Positions 10,909-20,698 are shown, counted from the stretch's first letter. The stretch: 56,650 nt of DNA from Prorocentrum cordatum (GCA_963575745.1 CAUYUJ010002051.1:37501-94150); one strand, 5' to 3'. The notes: generated by a model not told the origin, from the sequence alone. Numbers and translations are program-made.

Positions 10909-11081
10909 GGTCTACACCCTAGGCGATGCTTAAGAAAACGTAAGGTTTCGGCCAGAGTCTTGATTATTCTTATTGCTTCAATGGAAAACCTAACTTATCA
11001 GTAGATATTGGGGGTTTTATTCAAATTCTGAGACTATGAATTTCTTAACCCATGATTTCTTAAGCATTTCGCAGGGTCTAC
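10909..11081 (+). mobile_element. AT-rich introner-like element, copy 1
   Basis: Flanked by direct repeats GGTCTAC (10909-10915 and 11075-11081), with perfect 12-bp inverted ends ATGCTTAAGAAA (10926-10937) and TTTCTTAAGCAT (11056-11067). Inside, a GT donor-like GTAAGG (10940) and an acceptor-like TTTCGCAG (ending 11074) define a 135-bp intron-like segment. It is clearly AT-richer than its surroundings. A second copy lies at 36403-36540, where GA replaces GT at the donor. No gene is recognised around this copy. Confidence 0.7.
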
Positions 11082-11689
11082 CAAAGGGGGTTCTGCCCAT
11101 CCCCGAGCGGGTGGCCTCCGTACCTCTTGCTCCCCCCAGGGTTGGACGCAGCGCGGAACACTGGGTGCGGCTGGACCCCGGGAGCACCGACTGCCCCCCC
11201 AGCGATGACGATCACGAGAAGCGCGGCGACGAGCGATGGCAATCGTCAGCGTCGTGGTCGTTGTGATGGCCGTGCTCGTCCTCGTCGTCGTCGTCTCGGC
11301 TCGGCCCGATCCGCTCCGAGAGGGGGTGGCGCGGGGGGGAGGGGCCGCCGAGCGGCCCGGGCGGGGGGGCCCCTCGGCAGCCCCGCCGGCGCCTGCGGGC
11401 CGAGCGTCTTCGGGTTCGGTGGCACCCCCCAATGGGAGCCTGGTGTGCAGCCAGGTCGCGGAAGCTCCAGCCTGCTTTGGCCTGGATCGCCCGGAAGGGT
11501 GTCGAGCGGCCCGCAAGAGTGCCGAGGCTCACGCGTCGGGCCCCGGTAGACGCTCGCCCGGCACCCTGTGGACACTCTTGCGACACCCGTGTGGCACTTT
11601 TCTGGGTGCTCGGAATGATTTCTGAGATGCGGTCCTGAAGTAGGATGGGAACAGCATAGGCCAAGTCGCTGAAATAAGGAACAGTTGGG
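11082..11689. other. No gene seen
   Basis: GC-rich sequence with overlapping Arg/Pro/Gly frames on both strands and no motif. A short TCGTCGTCG run lies near 11280-11300. Confidence 0.45.
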
Positions 11690-11871
11690 GTCAGGAAGTC
11701 ACCACCCACCAAACCACCCCAACCCAACCCGAAGGCTCAGATTTGCCCTCCATTTCCAGTGGGGGGGGGGTCGCGGAACATCGAAAAAACACATATGGAA
11801 CCCTTACCCCCCCCAACCCGAAATTCGGGCCTTCGGGTTGGGTTGGGGTGGTTTGGTAGGTAGTCAGGAAG
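11690..11871. mobile_element. MITE-like element with 9-bp target duplication
   Basis: The direct repeat GTCAGGAAG at 11690-11698 and 11863-11871 flanks an element whose ends carry a perfect 29-bp inverted repeat (11708-11736 against 11829-11857, containing CCAAACCACCCCAACCC). The core is about 90 bp with a G9-10 run. There is no coding capacity. A 9-bp duplication resembles Mutator-type insertions. The left duplication begins GT and the element ends GTAG, so it could also be spliced as an intron (inference). Confidence 0.8.
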
Positions 11872-12150
11872 GGGCTCGATATTCCTTGGGTCCTTCGATG
11901 GCTTTTCCTCCAGCCTTCTCCTCGTGCACGCGGGCGCTTGTGAGGCCAGAAAAGGGGCGTCGGTCCCCGTGTATCGTTCCTTCTTTCGGCAGGCCGACTG
12001 TACCCTCGAGATTCTGTCTTTAGCGTCGACTCGCGTCGATTAGCGTCTGGGAGCCGATGGCACAGCGCCGATTCGCGTCGGCCAGCCTCGATGCAGCGTC
12101 GACGAGCGTGGACTAGCGCCGATCTGCATCGAGCCGCACGAGCCGACGGG
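11872..12150. other. No gene seen; short GCGTCGA repeats
   Basis: At 12020-12130 a loose repeat of (A/T)GCGTCGA(C/T)TxGCGTC units appears. Nothing else is recognisable. Confidence 0.4.
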
Positions 12151-12450
12151 ATGGCATGGAAGCCTCCCATGAGTTGCCACCGAGCTCGTTTCGGGGACGT
12201 AAGACTCGAGTAAACCGGAACTCGGGTGTGCCGACGTATTTCGACGAGCGCGTCCTGGATGTTGACGGTTTAGTTTTCGAGGGACGCTTGCAGCGGGAGT
12301 CGCGTCGATTTGTCGTCATTCTTGATGGCCCCGTCGGGCCAACCCGAGTCCCCCGTACCCGAGTCTTACGTCTCCCCGGTCGTGTTCGCACATGATGGCA
12401 CGGAAGGCTCCCATGATCCGCCCCCGAGCTCGTTCTATGGGCGGAGGATC
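12151..12450. repeat. Paired direct and inverted repeats
   Basis: ATGGAAGCCTCCCATGAG ... CCGAGCTCGTT near 12156-12189 recurs near 12398-12434 in direct orientation. Between them GGGACGTAAGACTCGAG (about 12195-12211) is met in inverse by CCGAGTCTTACGTCTCCC (about 12360-12378). This may be a small insertion with inverted ends. No coding. Confidence 0.5.
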
Positions 12451-12583
12451 GATAGTGCTCGCACCTGGCACGCCGCGCGAGGGGCCAGGAGGACATGACG
12501 CCGCCGTCATGCCTGGAGAACGCCCGCGGGGCGGACGACACCCATCGACGCCAGGGGCTTCGGCCCCCCTCCGGGGTTGACGT

Positions 12584-12714
12584 CTCCTCCTCCTCCTCCT
12601 CCTCCTCCTCCTCCTCCTCCTCCTCCTCCCTCTCCTCGTTCTCCTCCTCCTCCTCCTCCTCCTCCTCCTCCTCGTTCTCCTCCTCCTCCTCCTCCTCCTC
12701 CTCCTCCTCCTCGC
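12584..12714 (+). repeat. (TCC)n tract
   Basis: About 130 bases of TCC triplets with two TCG interruptions. Confidence 0.9.
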
Positions 12715-12984
12715 ACTCGGCGCGGACACTCGCGGTGGGATCTCCAAGAGTCATCCGTCCCAGCACGCCGCCGCCCCGCCGCTGCCTCCACGAGGCCGCC
12801 TTCGCGCCTGCTGCGTCGGCGGGGCCGCCGAGCTGCCCCGCGGCGGCGCGTGCCTGCGCCGAGTGGGCTCAGCGTCATGTCGGGCGTGCCCCACTACAGG
12901 GGGACTTTCGACGAAACATTAAAACAAAAACAAGATGTCCCCCAAAGGTCAAGCAATATTCAAGAACTAGTCCCCGGGCTATTG

Positions 12985-14127
12985 CCCAACCATCCTGTGG
13001 TGTTGGGTCCTCGTTTTGAAGGGACAGCGCCCCGCGTTCCTTCCTCCTCCCGCTTCTCCCTCCCCCTCCTCCCTCCTCCTCCCTCCTTCCCCTCCTTGCC
13101 GTTGCTCTCGGCACACCTCTCACACGCTTCGTAGCCCCATAGGGAGCTCCACCGAAGGCCCCAGTCGTTGCTCTCGCATGCGGTTCCCCCACCCAGGGCG
13201 GCGTTTCGTGGCCCCATAGGGAGAGCTCCACCGAAGGCCCCAGTGGCTGCTCTCGCATGCGGTTCCCCCACCCAGGGCAGCGCTTCTTGGCCCCATGGGG
13301 AGAGCTCCACCGAAGGCCCCAGTGGCTGCTCTCGCATGCGGTTCCCCCGCCCAGGGCAGAGCTTCGTGGCCCCATAGGGAGCTCCACCAAAGGCCCCAGT
13401 AGCTGCTCTCGCATGCGGTTCCCCCACCCAGGGCAGCGCTTCGTGGTCCCATAGGGAGCTCCACCGAAGGCCCCAGTGGCGCAGTTCGCATGCGGTTCCC
13501 CCACCCAGGGCAGCGTTCCGTGGCCCCATAGGGAGCTCCACCGAAGGCCCCAGTGGCGCAGTTCGCATGCGGTCTCCCCACCCAGGGCCGCGCTTCGTGG
13601 CCCCATAGGGAGCTCCACCGAAGGCCCCAGTGGCGCAGTTCGCATGCGGTTCCCCCCCCCAGGGCAGCGCTTCGTGGCCCCATAGGGAGCCCCACCGAAG
13701 GCCCCAGTGGCTGCTCTCGCATGCGGTTCCCGTACCCAGGGTTGCGTTTCGTGGCCCCAGTGGGAGTTCCACCGAGGGCCCCAGTGGCTGCTCTCGCATA
13801 CGGTTCCCCCGCTCAGGGCAGCGCTTCGTGGCCCCATGGGGAGCTCCACCGAAGGCCCCCGTGGCGCAGTTCGCATGCGGTTCCCGTACCCAGGGCAGCG
13901 CTTCGTGGCCCCATAGGGAGCTCCACCGAAGGCCCCAGTGGCGCAGTTCGCATGCGGTTCCCCCGCCCAGGGCAGCGTTTCGTGGCCCCAGAGCTCCACC
14001 GAAGGCCCGCCCCACTGGCGCAGTTCGCATGCGGTTCCCCCGCCCAAGGCAGCGCTTCGTGGCCCCATAGGGAGCACCACCGAAAGCGGCACCCACAACC
14101 CGTTACGAACAATTGCTTATGCTTGGG
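12985..14127 (+). mobile_element. 77-bp array element, copy 2 (complete)
   Basis: Starts with CCCAACCAT (12985-12993) and ends with ATGCTTGGG (14119-14127), nearly inverted termini. Order: head TGTGGTGTTGGGTCCTCG, a C/T-rich stretch, CTCGGCACACCTCTCACACG, about 13 units of about 77 bp, then the tail CGGCACCCACAACCCGTTACG. Each unit has CATAGGGAGCTCCACCGAAGG and an invariant CGCATGCG palindrome. Two unit subtypes alternate (GGCTGCTCTCGCATGC and GGCGCAGTTCGCATGC). The 378- and 407-aa minus frames are artefacts of the stop-free unit. No transposase is seen, so mobility is inferred from the three copies with shared ends. Confidence 0.8.
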
Positions 14128-14129
14128 TC

Positions 14130-14523
14130 CTTCGCCCGGATAATTCACGTTATCATGTGTTTGTATGACCTAGTTGGGGGCCTCGAGCTGGGTCCTAGGG
14201 CCCGTTGTGGGCCTCGGCGGCCCAGCGCAGATATTCGGGACGCTATCTGGCAAAAGCTCGACAATCACGGAGGCCTTGGGGAGGCCACTCGCGTGTCGCA
14301 TGTTCGGGGGCACCAGTCGGGGGACCCTCCCGGAGGCTCGTTGTAGCAGATGGGCTGACTTTGCTGCGGGGCAAGGTCGGGGCATCCACAGTGCTGGCAA
14401 ACAGGCTCTTGCTTCCATGAATATTGCCATCAAGTCTGTTCGGTCCACCATACGGTGGCTCTTGGATGCGCGCGAGCATCGCATGACATTTTGCAGAATC
14501 GAAGCGTTTCGAAGGCCTCGCGA
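14130..14523 (+). pseudogene. RNase H C-terminal part of LINE-like element
   Basis: Picks up where the RNase H near 9.85-10.01 kb broke off: IIHVIMCLYDLVGG then ADIRDAIWQKLDNHGGLG and VSHVRGHQS in one frame (about 14140-14320), then after a shift CSRWADFAAGQG (about 14335-14370), the closing Asp motif of RNase H. A helical tail (SVRSTIRWLLDAREHR) follows. Copies 1 and 2 of the 77-bp array element, plus 2.5 kb of other sequence, lie between the two halves. Which part arrived first cannot be told. Inactive. Confidence 0.65.
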
Positions 14524-14859
14524 GCTCAATCTGCAGATTGCGAGAGGACCTCGAATCGAGCTCGCTGGAGAGTTGCGGCGCGCAGTCTCGCTTGCGGGCC
14601 AGCACTACTGGAGGTGTGAATCCCCGAACGAGATGCGATCGTTTTCCCTCCATGGCCCGCTCTGCCCGCGCGCCTGCGGCCCCGTTCAGTGCCCGCGCCT
14701 TGGCACGTCAAGAGTCTGGCGGGTCCAGGGGCTCTCAGGACTTGGCCACTTAGCGTGGTCCTGGGAGGGTGGGGTATCCTGCTGGGGCTTTCCCCTCATC
14801 AGGCACCGAGGTGGAACCCTGGGGGGGGTCCTTTTCGAATGCAGGAGGCGATCTTTTTT
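14524..14859 (+). other. Probable decayed element sequence
   Basis: An open frame continues from the RNase H tail (for example GQHYWRCESPN) but no firm motif is seen. It ends at the next array element. Confidence 0.35.
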
Positions 14860-16772
14860 CCCAACCACTGTGGTGTTGGGTCCTCGTGTTGAAGAGACAG
14901 CGCCCCGCGTCCCACCGTCCTCCTCCTTCCTCCTCCTTCCTCCTCCTTCCTCCTCCTTCCTCCTCCTCCTCCTCCCCCTCCTCCTCCCGCTCCTCCCGCC
15001 TCCCCCTCTTCCCTGCGCTTCACCCACCCAGGGCAGCGTCTCGTAGCCCCATAGGGAGCTCCACCGAAGGCCCCAGTGGGGGTGCCCGCATGCGGTTCCC
15101 GTACCCAGGGCAGCGCATCGTAGCCCCATAGGGAGCTCCACCGACGGCCCCAGTGGGGGTGCCCGCATGCGGTTCCCCCACCCAGCGCAGCGTTTCGTGG
15201 CCCCATAGGGAGCTCCACCGAAGGCCCCATAGGGAGCTCCACCGAAGTCCCCAGTCGGCACCCCCGCATGCGGTTCCCGTACCCAGGGCAGCGCTTCGTA
15301 GCCCCATGGGGAGCTCCACCGAAGGCCCCAGTGGGGGTGCCCGCATGCGGTTCCCCCCACCCAGGGCAGCGCTTCATAGCCCCATAGGGAGCTCCACCGA
15401 AGGCCCCAGTGGGGGTGCCCGCATTCGGTTCCCCCACCCAGGGCAGCGCCTCGTGGCCCCATAGGGAGCTCCACCGAAGGCCCCAGTCGGGGTGCCCGCA
15501 TGCGGTTCCCGTACCCAGGGCAGCGCATCGTAGCCCCATAGGGAGCTCCACCGACGGCCCCAGTGGGGGTGCCTGCATGCGGTTCCCCCACCCAGGGCAG
15601 CGTTTCGTGGCCCCATAGGATGCTCTGGTGCCCGCATGCGGTTCCCCCACCCAGGGCAGCGCTTCGTGGCCCCATAGGGAGCTCCACCGTAGGCCCCCGT
15701 GGGGGTGCCCGCATGCGGTTCCCCCATGTTCCCCCACCCAGGGCAGCGTTTCGTAGCCCCATAGGGAGCTCCACCGGAGGCCCCAGTGGGGGTGCCCGCA
15801 TGCGGTTCCTCCACCCAGGGCAGCGTTTCGTGGCCCCATAGGGGGCTCCACCGAAGGCCCCTGTGGGGGTGCCCGCATGCGGTTCCCCCACCCAGGGCAG
15901 CGTCTCGTAGCCCGATAGGGAGCTCCACCGAAGGCCCCAGTGGGGGTGCCCGCATGCGGTTCCCCCACCCAGGGCCGCATGCGATTCCTCCACCCAGGGC
16001 AGCTCTTCGTAGCCCCATGGGGAGCTCCACCGAAGGCCCAAATGGGGGTGCCAGCATGCGGTTAGGGCAGCTTTTCGTGGCCCCATAGGGAGCTCCACCG
16101 AAGGCCCCAGTGGGGGTGCCCGCATGCGGTTCCCCCACCCAGGGCAGCGCTTCGTAGCCCCATGGGGAGCTCCACCGAAGGCCCCAGTGGGGGTGCCCGC
16201 ATGCGGTTCCCCCACCCAGGGCAGCGCCTCGTGGCCCCATAGGGAGCTCCACCGTAGGCCCCCGTGGGGGTGCCCGCATGCGGTTCCCCCACCCAGGGCA
16301 GCGCTTCGTAGCCCAATAGGGAGCTCCACCGAAGGCCCCAGTGGGGGTGTTCGCATGCGTCTCCCCTACCCAGGACAGCGCTTCGTGGCCCCATAGGGAG
16401 CTCCACCGAAGGCCCCAGTGGGGGTGTCCGCATGCGTCTCCCCCACCCAGGACACCGTTTCGTGGCCCCATAGGGAGCTCCACCGAAGGCGCCTGAGGTG
16501 CAGTTCGCATGCGTGTTCCCCACCCATGACAGCGCTTCGTGGCCCCATAGGAGCTCCAGCGAAGGTCCCAATGGCGCAGTTCGCATGCGTCTCCCTCGCC
16601 CAGGGCAGCGCTTCGTGGCCCCATAGGGAGCTACACCGAAGGCCCCAGTGGCGGTGTCCACATGCGTCCGCGCCACCAAATTGGGCGCACCCCTCACAAG
16701 TTTCGTGGCCCCATAGGAGCTTCACCGAAACCGGTACCCACAATGCGGTATTCGCAACTGCACATGGTTGGG
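14860..16772 (+). mobile_element. 77-bp array element, copy 3 (longest)
   Basis: Head CCCAACCAC (14860-14868) and tail ATGGTTGGG (16764-16772) form nearly perfect inverted termini. Same module order as copy 2, with about 22 units. Most carry GTGGGGGTGCCCGCATGCGG then TTCCCCCACCCAGGGCAGCG, so GTGGGGG and CCCCCAC can pair around the CGCATGCG palindrome. The last units switch to GTGTTCGCATGCGTCTCC, the variant found in copy 1. Local unit damage at about 15223-15250, 15617-15630, 15725-15735 and 15975-15995 looks like unequal exchange. Both strands are open in several frames; the 556-aa minus frame is not treated as a gene. Confidence 0.8.
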
Positions 16773-17360
16773 TCCTTCGTCAGGCTAATTTGTGCGAGGG
16801 GGTCCTGGAGAGAATAGGCCAAAGCGCTTGGATGGTAGTTCCTCAGAGGCTAGATCTGCTCGGCAGCGCGTTGCTCACCCTTGTGCTGTTCGCACTCGCT
16901 CGAATTCGCCATCGCCTAATCGGAACGCGCGGCCTTATGTGAGTTTTGATCCGATTGTGCCATGTACATCTCAGGATGCAACTTTCCTGGCAGATGCGGC
17001 CCATGACGTGGTCTCCCCCCTCTGTTGGGCCCCCGCCCGCTTCCCGCCGCGAAGGGCCCGCATCTGCACCAGATGGCCCCGGCGCCAAGCGGGGGCGCCT
17101 TTCCTTCCGTGGGCGTCCGCCTCTCGCCAGGGCCACGGTGCCAGCTGCTCCGAGGCCGCCCGCGGGAATCGTTCCCCCCACCGCCGCCGGAGGACACAGA
17201 TGCTGGGTTTCGCCTGCGCGAGGTGCGGGTTCTGCAGTGCGGGGGCGGCGGGCCATGTGCTGCTCGGCTGCGGTGCCCCGAGCTGCCTGTCAGAGCGCTC
17301 CACCGGGAAGCGTCGGCTCCTTCTGGAAAGACGACCTCCTGGGGACGAGGGTCGGGCTGA
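16773..17360 (+). pseudogene. Zinc-binding tail of LINE-like element
   Basis: A Cys-rich module is readable near 17195-17345: FACARCGFCSAG, then LLGCGAPSC and RRLLLERRPP. It has the layout of the C-terminal zinc tails seen at 21.4-21.6 kb and 22.26-22.67 kb (C-x2-C, then Leu-x2-Cys, then Arg-Leu and Gly/Pro). Upstream (16790-17190) the frame is interrupted by stops. It is probably the 3' coding end of the element whose RT lies at 8 kb, now separated by array copy 3. Confidence 0.45.
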
Positions 17361-17807
17361 CTCTCGGAGCATCCCTCCATCCAGGCCCCGGCGTGCTGGC
17401 GGCCCCGAGACCTCGCGGCCACGGCTCCTCGGGGCCCGGGTGTCTCTCTCTGGGCAGCGTCCCGAACCTTCCTCCGGACCTGCCGCCTGGCCCTGCAGGC
17501 GGCCCTGCCCCAACTCGTTTTTTCCTGTTCCTTTTTCGCGGTCGATGGTCGGCGGGGCGCGAGAGGCGCGAGAGCGGCGCGCGCTCGCGCGCGCGCCCCG
17601 CGCCTCGGCGCGCCCGACCTTCCACCGCGAGGGCGGCGGTCGCGCCCCGCCGCCGCTCTCTCTCTCTGGCCTTCGCCCCTCGGGGTCGCGATCCTGCGGG
17701 CGGACCCGGGGCGGCCTCTGTGGCCTCGGGGCGGCCCACAGGCTGCCTCCATCGTCGCAGGCGTGCGTCCCGCGCTTTTGCGCGACGTTCTCCCTGCAGC
17801 GTTTGGT
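17361..17807. other. No gene seen
   Basis: Very GC-rich, with Arg/Pro/Ala frames on both strands and no motif. Confidence 0.4.
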
Positions 17808-17938
17808 CCTCCTCCTCCTCCTCCTCCTCCTCCTCCTCCTCCTCCTCCTCCTCCGGCTCCTCCGGGTCCTGCTTCTCCTCCTCTATTTCTTTTTCCTCGT
17901 CCTCTTCCTCCTCCTCCTCCTCCTCCATTCCTTCTCCA
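17808..17938 (+). repeat. (CCT)n tract
   Basis: Interrupted CCT triplets with TTC variants. Confidence 0.9.
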
Positions 17939-18039
17939 TATAAATTATTATTATTCCCTGTCGCACCCCGAGGCCAGTTTTCAGGGCGGGCCAGGCGTTT
18001 CGCCTGAGACTTCCTCACCACTTATGGCTCTGAATCTTA

Positions 18040-18480
18040 GAAAACTGGCAGCAGTTTCGCAGATGGAGGTCGGGTCGTTTTCAAAATGTGGCTCTTGCCT
18101 TAGCGCCGCGTACATTCGTTTTCAACATTTGGAAGAGTTTCATGGATTGAAGGCGGGTCGTTTTCAGATTGTGGCTCTTTCCTTAGCGCCGCGCACATTC
18201 GTTTTCAAAATTTGCAAGATCTTCACGGATTGAGGGAGGGTGGTTTTCAAAATGTGGTTCTCGCCTGAGCGCTGCGCACATTCGTTATACAAAATTTGCA
18301 AGAGCTTCACGAGTTGAAGGCAGGTCGGTTTCAACATGTGGCTCTCGCCTTGGCGCCGCGCAAATTCATTTTAAACATTATAATAAGAGCTTCACGGATG
18401 GAGGGTGTTTTTTTTCAACATGTGGCTCTCGCCACAGCGCCGCGCACATTTTTGTTAACACATTGCAGGAGTTTCACATA
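18040..18480 (+). repeat. 84-bp tandem repeat, five units
   Basis: GTGGCTCT-type landmarks fall at 18088, 18171, 18254, 18338 and 18422, a period of 83-84 bp. The consensus includes TTTTCAAAATGTGGCTCTCG, CCTTAGCGCCGCGCACATTC and CAAGAGCTTCACGGATTGA. At 84 bp it keeps frame for 28 residues (LKAGRFQHVALALAPR recurs), but stops occur between units. It is less GC-rich than the flanks. Confidence 0.8.
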
Positions 18481-18807
18481 TTCCCATGGTCGACGTATCA
18501 GAAATTGTGTTTTGGAAGGGTCCACGATTTTGGGGTTGCAACATGTACGATGAGTCGCGGAGCTGAGGTCCCAGGAATGGCGTTCTGGCACGATTCAGGA
18601 TCGTCAAGACGCAACAGCCAGGTTCATCAGTGGCGTTGGAATACCGACAGTAATGTTTTGGCATGCTTCAGGGTCTTCAAGCGGTTGTCTTCCAACGAGG
18701 CAGGTCCTTCTGTGAGAATGAACCGTTGTAGGGGCCTATGAAGAGGGAACTTGGGGGAGGGTTTATTCCAACATCGTTGGTGACTCTTGGGTTTACACTG
18801 GTCCTCC
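18481..18807. other. No gene seen
   Basis: Moderately AT-rich sequence after the 84-bp array. No domain-like frame. Confidence 0.4.
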
Positions 18808-18962
18808 TCTTCCTCTTCCTCCTCCTCTTCCTCCCCCTCTCCTCCTCCTCCTCCTCCTCCTCCTCCTCCTCCTCCTCCTCCTCCTCCTCCTCCTGCTTCT
18901 CCTCCTCCTCCTCCTCCTCCTCGTCCTCGTCCTCCTCCTTCTCCTCCTCCTCCTCCTCCTCC
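18808..18962 (+). repeat. (CCT)n tract at the 5' end of a retroelement
   Basis: CCT triplets with a few TTC interruptions. The RT reading frame emerges directly after it, so the tract replaces the element's 5' coding region. Confidence 0.9.
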
Positions 18963-18967
18963 GGCGT

Positions 18968-20698
18968 CCCCTGGCCCTGGACTGGGAACAACAACACCCC
19001 AGAAGGTACTGGGCTGCCGGTCAGTTTCGGGGCGCGGCCGATGTGGTTTGGAGGCAGGCCGTCACGGCGGAAGGAGGCATTGCGAAGGGCAAAGCTTCTG
19101 TTAGTGTGTTTTTCGACCTTCGCAAGTTTGATGACAACATCTCGTTACAGGAGTTGGAGGTGCGATGCAAGAAACACGATTTTCCTTTTGTTGTGGCCCG
19201 TCTTTGTATTTACGCCTATCGATGTGGTAGATTTCTCTGTCTTGGAGGGTGGCTCGAGGGGCCCTATTTCTGTCTCAACGGCGTCATCGCAGGGTGCTCG
19301 ATGGCGACCTCCTTCATCAGAGTGTTCTGCCAGGACGGGTACGATTCCTTATCCCCCCTTGAAAACTTCGATTTGGATGTGCATATTGACGACCAGGGCC
19401 TCTCCGTTACCGACACCCCTTCCAAGGTCGTGAAAACTGTCGTCCGCGGGGCCATGGAGCTCCATGTTGTGGTTTCCAAGGCTTTCGGGTGCAGCTTCGC
19501 CCTCGACAAGACGGCCGTGGTGGCCTCTAGCAAGGCGATTGGCGAAGAAGTGGCCTCCCGGCTCAGCTGTTTAGGAGGGCGGTTCACCAGCAGTGCCGTC
19601 AATTTAGGTGTGGATTACACCGCAGGCCGAGCTGTTCGATTCGGCGGGCGCTGCGCCCAGCTTAAGCGCAGACTGGCCAAAGCCTCCAGGGCCTCCAGGA
19701 GGCTCAAGCGTCAGAACAAGGTCTTGTCCCGTTCCCAGGCGCTCAAAGTTTTCTCGGCTGGGCCTCTTGCTGGGGCCTCATACGGTTCAGAGGTCACCGG
19801 CATTAGTGATTGGGACTTTTTGTTGTTGCGCAGGCGAGTGTTTTCTGTCGTGAGGCCGACCTCGCAACTTCGTTCGCTGACGACTGCGGCGTTGCTCGAT
19901 TTCGATCCGTGCTGGCGCACGGCCACTGCTCCCATTGTCCGTTGGTCTAAGGAAATCTGGTTATGCCAGACAGGTGCGTTCTGGTGGGCCCTTCCGCTCA
20001 CTACCCTCCGCCAGGCTTGGCAATCGGTGTTCGCCGATCAGACCTGCTCCTGGAGGAGAGTTGCTGGGCCAGTGTCCGCGCTTCGCATGAGCTTGGTGCG
20101 GCTTGGGTGGCAGATGGATAATTTTATGCCCATGCGAGATGACCGTGGATTCCTTATCCCTCTTGGGATTTTTTCCCCGGCGCTGGTGAAACTCTTGGTT
20201 CGGGACGGGTATTTCAGAATGCTCGAGCGCGATTCTGGCGAAAAGCGTGGCATCCTCCCCCGCATTTGCAATGACATTGTTCGTGAAGCGTTGAATAGTA
20301 AGAAATACTCGGCCTTACAGAAGGCTCGCATCAGGGCTTTCGCCACGGAGGCTTTCTTTACGGGATCTGGAGCGCGATGTAAAGGATATTTGGTCGATGG
20401 GTTTTGCCCGTTTTGTGGAGCTCTCGATATCATCTTCCACCGGCTTTGGGAATGCACCCACGAGCCAATCGTGGCGCTTCGATCGGAGCTCGTTGATGAT
20501 AGCACGGTGGCTGCTGCTTTGACAGCTAAGGAGTCCGATGACAGCAACGACGTGTTCCTGTTTACTTCTGGGGCTTTTCGCCATCCCGCCGACTCCTACC
20601 CTCGGCCCCTTACCGAGTCGGATGATGGCCCCCACCTTGTGTGGCACCGACAGGATAGATTGCACCCTCGGGGACATGGTCCTGGGACTGAGATGTGA
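18968..20698 (+). CDS. LINE-like reverse transcriptase (5'-truncated)
   Basis: Non-LTR-type RT that copies element RNA into DNA. The frame is open from the microsatellite edge; coding character starts at about 19013 (AAGQFRGAADVVWRQAV). Motif A is VFFDLRKFDD (Asp codon at 19115), motif B AGCSMATSF, motif C HIDDQGL (Asp-Asp codons from 19388). A connection region includes RRVAGPVSALRMSLVRLGW, matching the decayed element at 9.2 kb. Near the C-terminus CPFCGALDIIFHRLWEC is a zinc-knuckle of the RT-associated type. The frame ends at TGA (20696-20698), after which RNase H continues in the same frame. Fingers are missing upstream, so the copy is probably dead although the palm is intact. No initiator Met is assigned. 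Confidence 0.85.
   Translation, partial: PLALDWEQQHPRRYWAAGQFRGAADVVWRQAVTAEGGIAKGKASVSVFFDLRKFDDNISLQELEVRCKKHDFPFVVARLCIYAYRCGRFLCLGGWLEGPYFCLNGVIAGCSMATSFIRVFCQDGYDSLSPLENFDLDVHIDDQGLSVTDTPSKVVKTVVRGAMELHVVVSKAFGCSFALDKTAVVASSKAIGEEVASRLSCLGGRFTSSAVNLGVDYTAGRAVRFGGRCAQLKRRLAKASRASRRLKRQNKVLSRSQALKVFSAGPLAGASYGSEVTGISDWDFLLLRRRVFSVVRPTSQLRSLTTAALLDFDPCWRTATAPIVRWSKEIWLCQTGAFWWALPLTTLRQAWQSVFADQTCSWRRVAGPVSALRMSLVRLGWQMDNFMPMRDDRGFLIPLGIFSPALVKLLVRDGYFRMLERDSGEKRGILPRICNDIVREALNSKKYSALQKARIRAFATEAFFTGSGARCKGYLVDGFCPFCGALDIIFHRLWECTHEPIVALRSELVDDSTVAAALTAKESDDSNDVFLFTSGAFRHPADSYPRPLTESDDGPHLVWHRQDRLHPRGHGPGTEM

Noticed and set aside
14686-16356. 556-aa minus-strand frame and similar 378-407 aa frames in the 77-bp arrays
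   Set aside because: The unit lacks stops in most frames on both strands, so long frames are expected; unit length is not a multiple of three and frames change identity with each unit; no start context.
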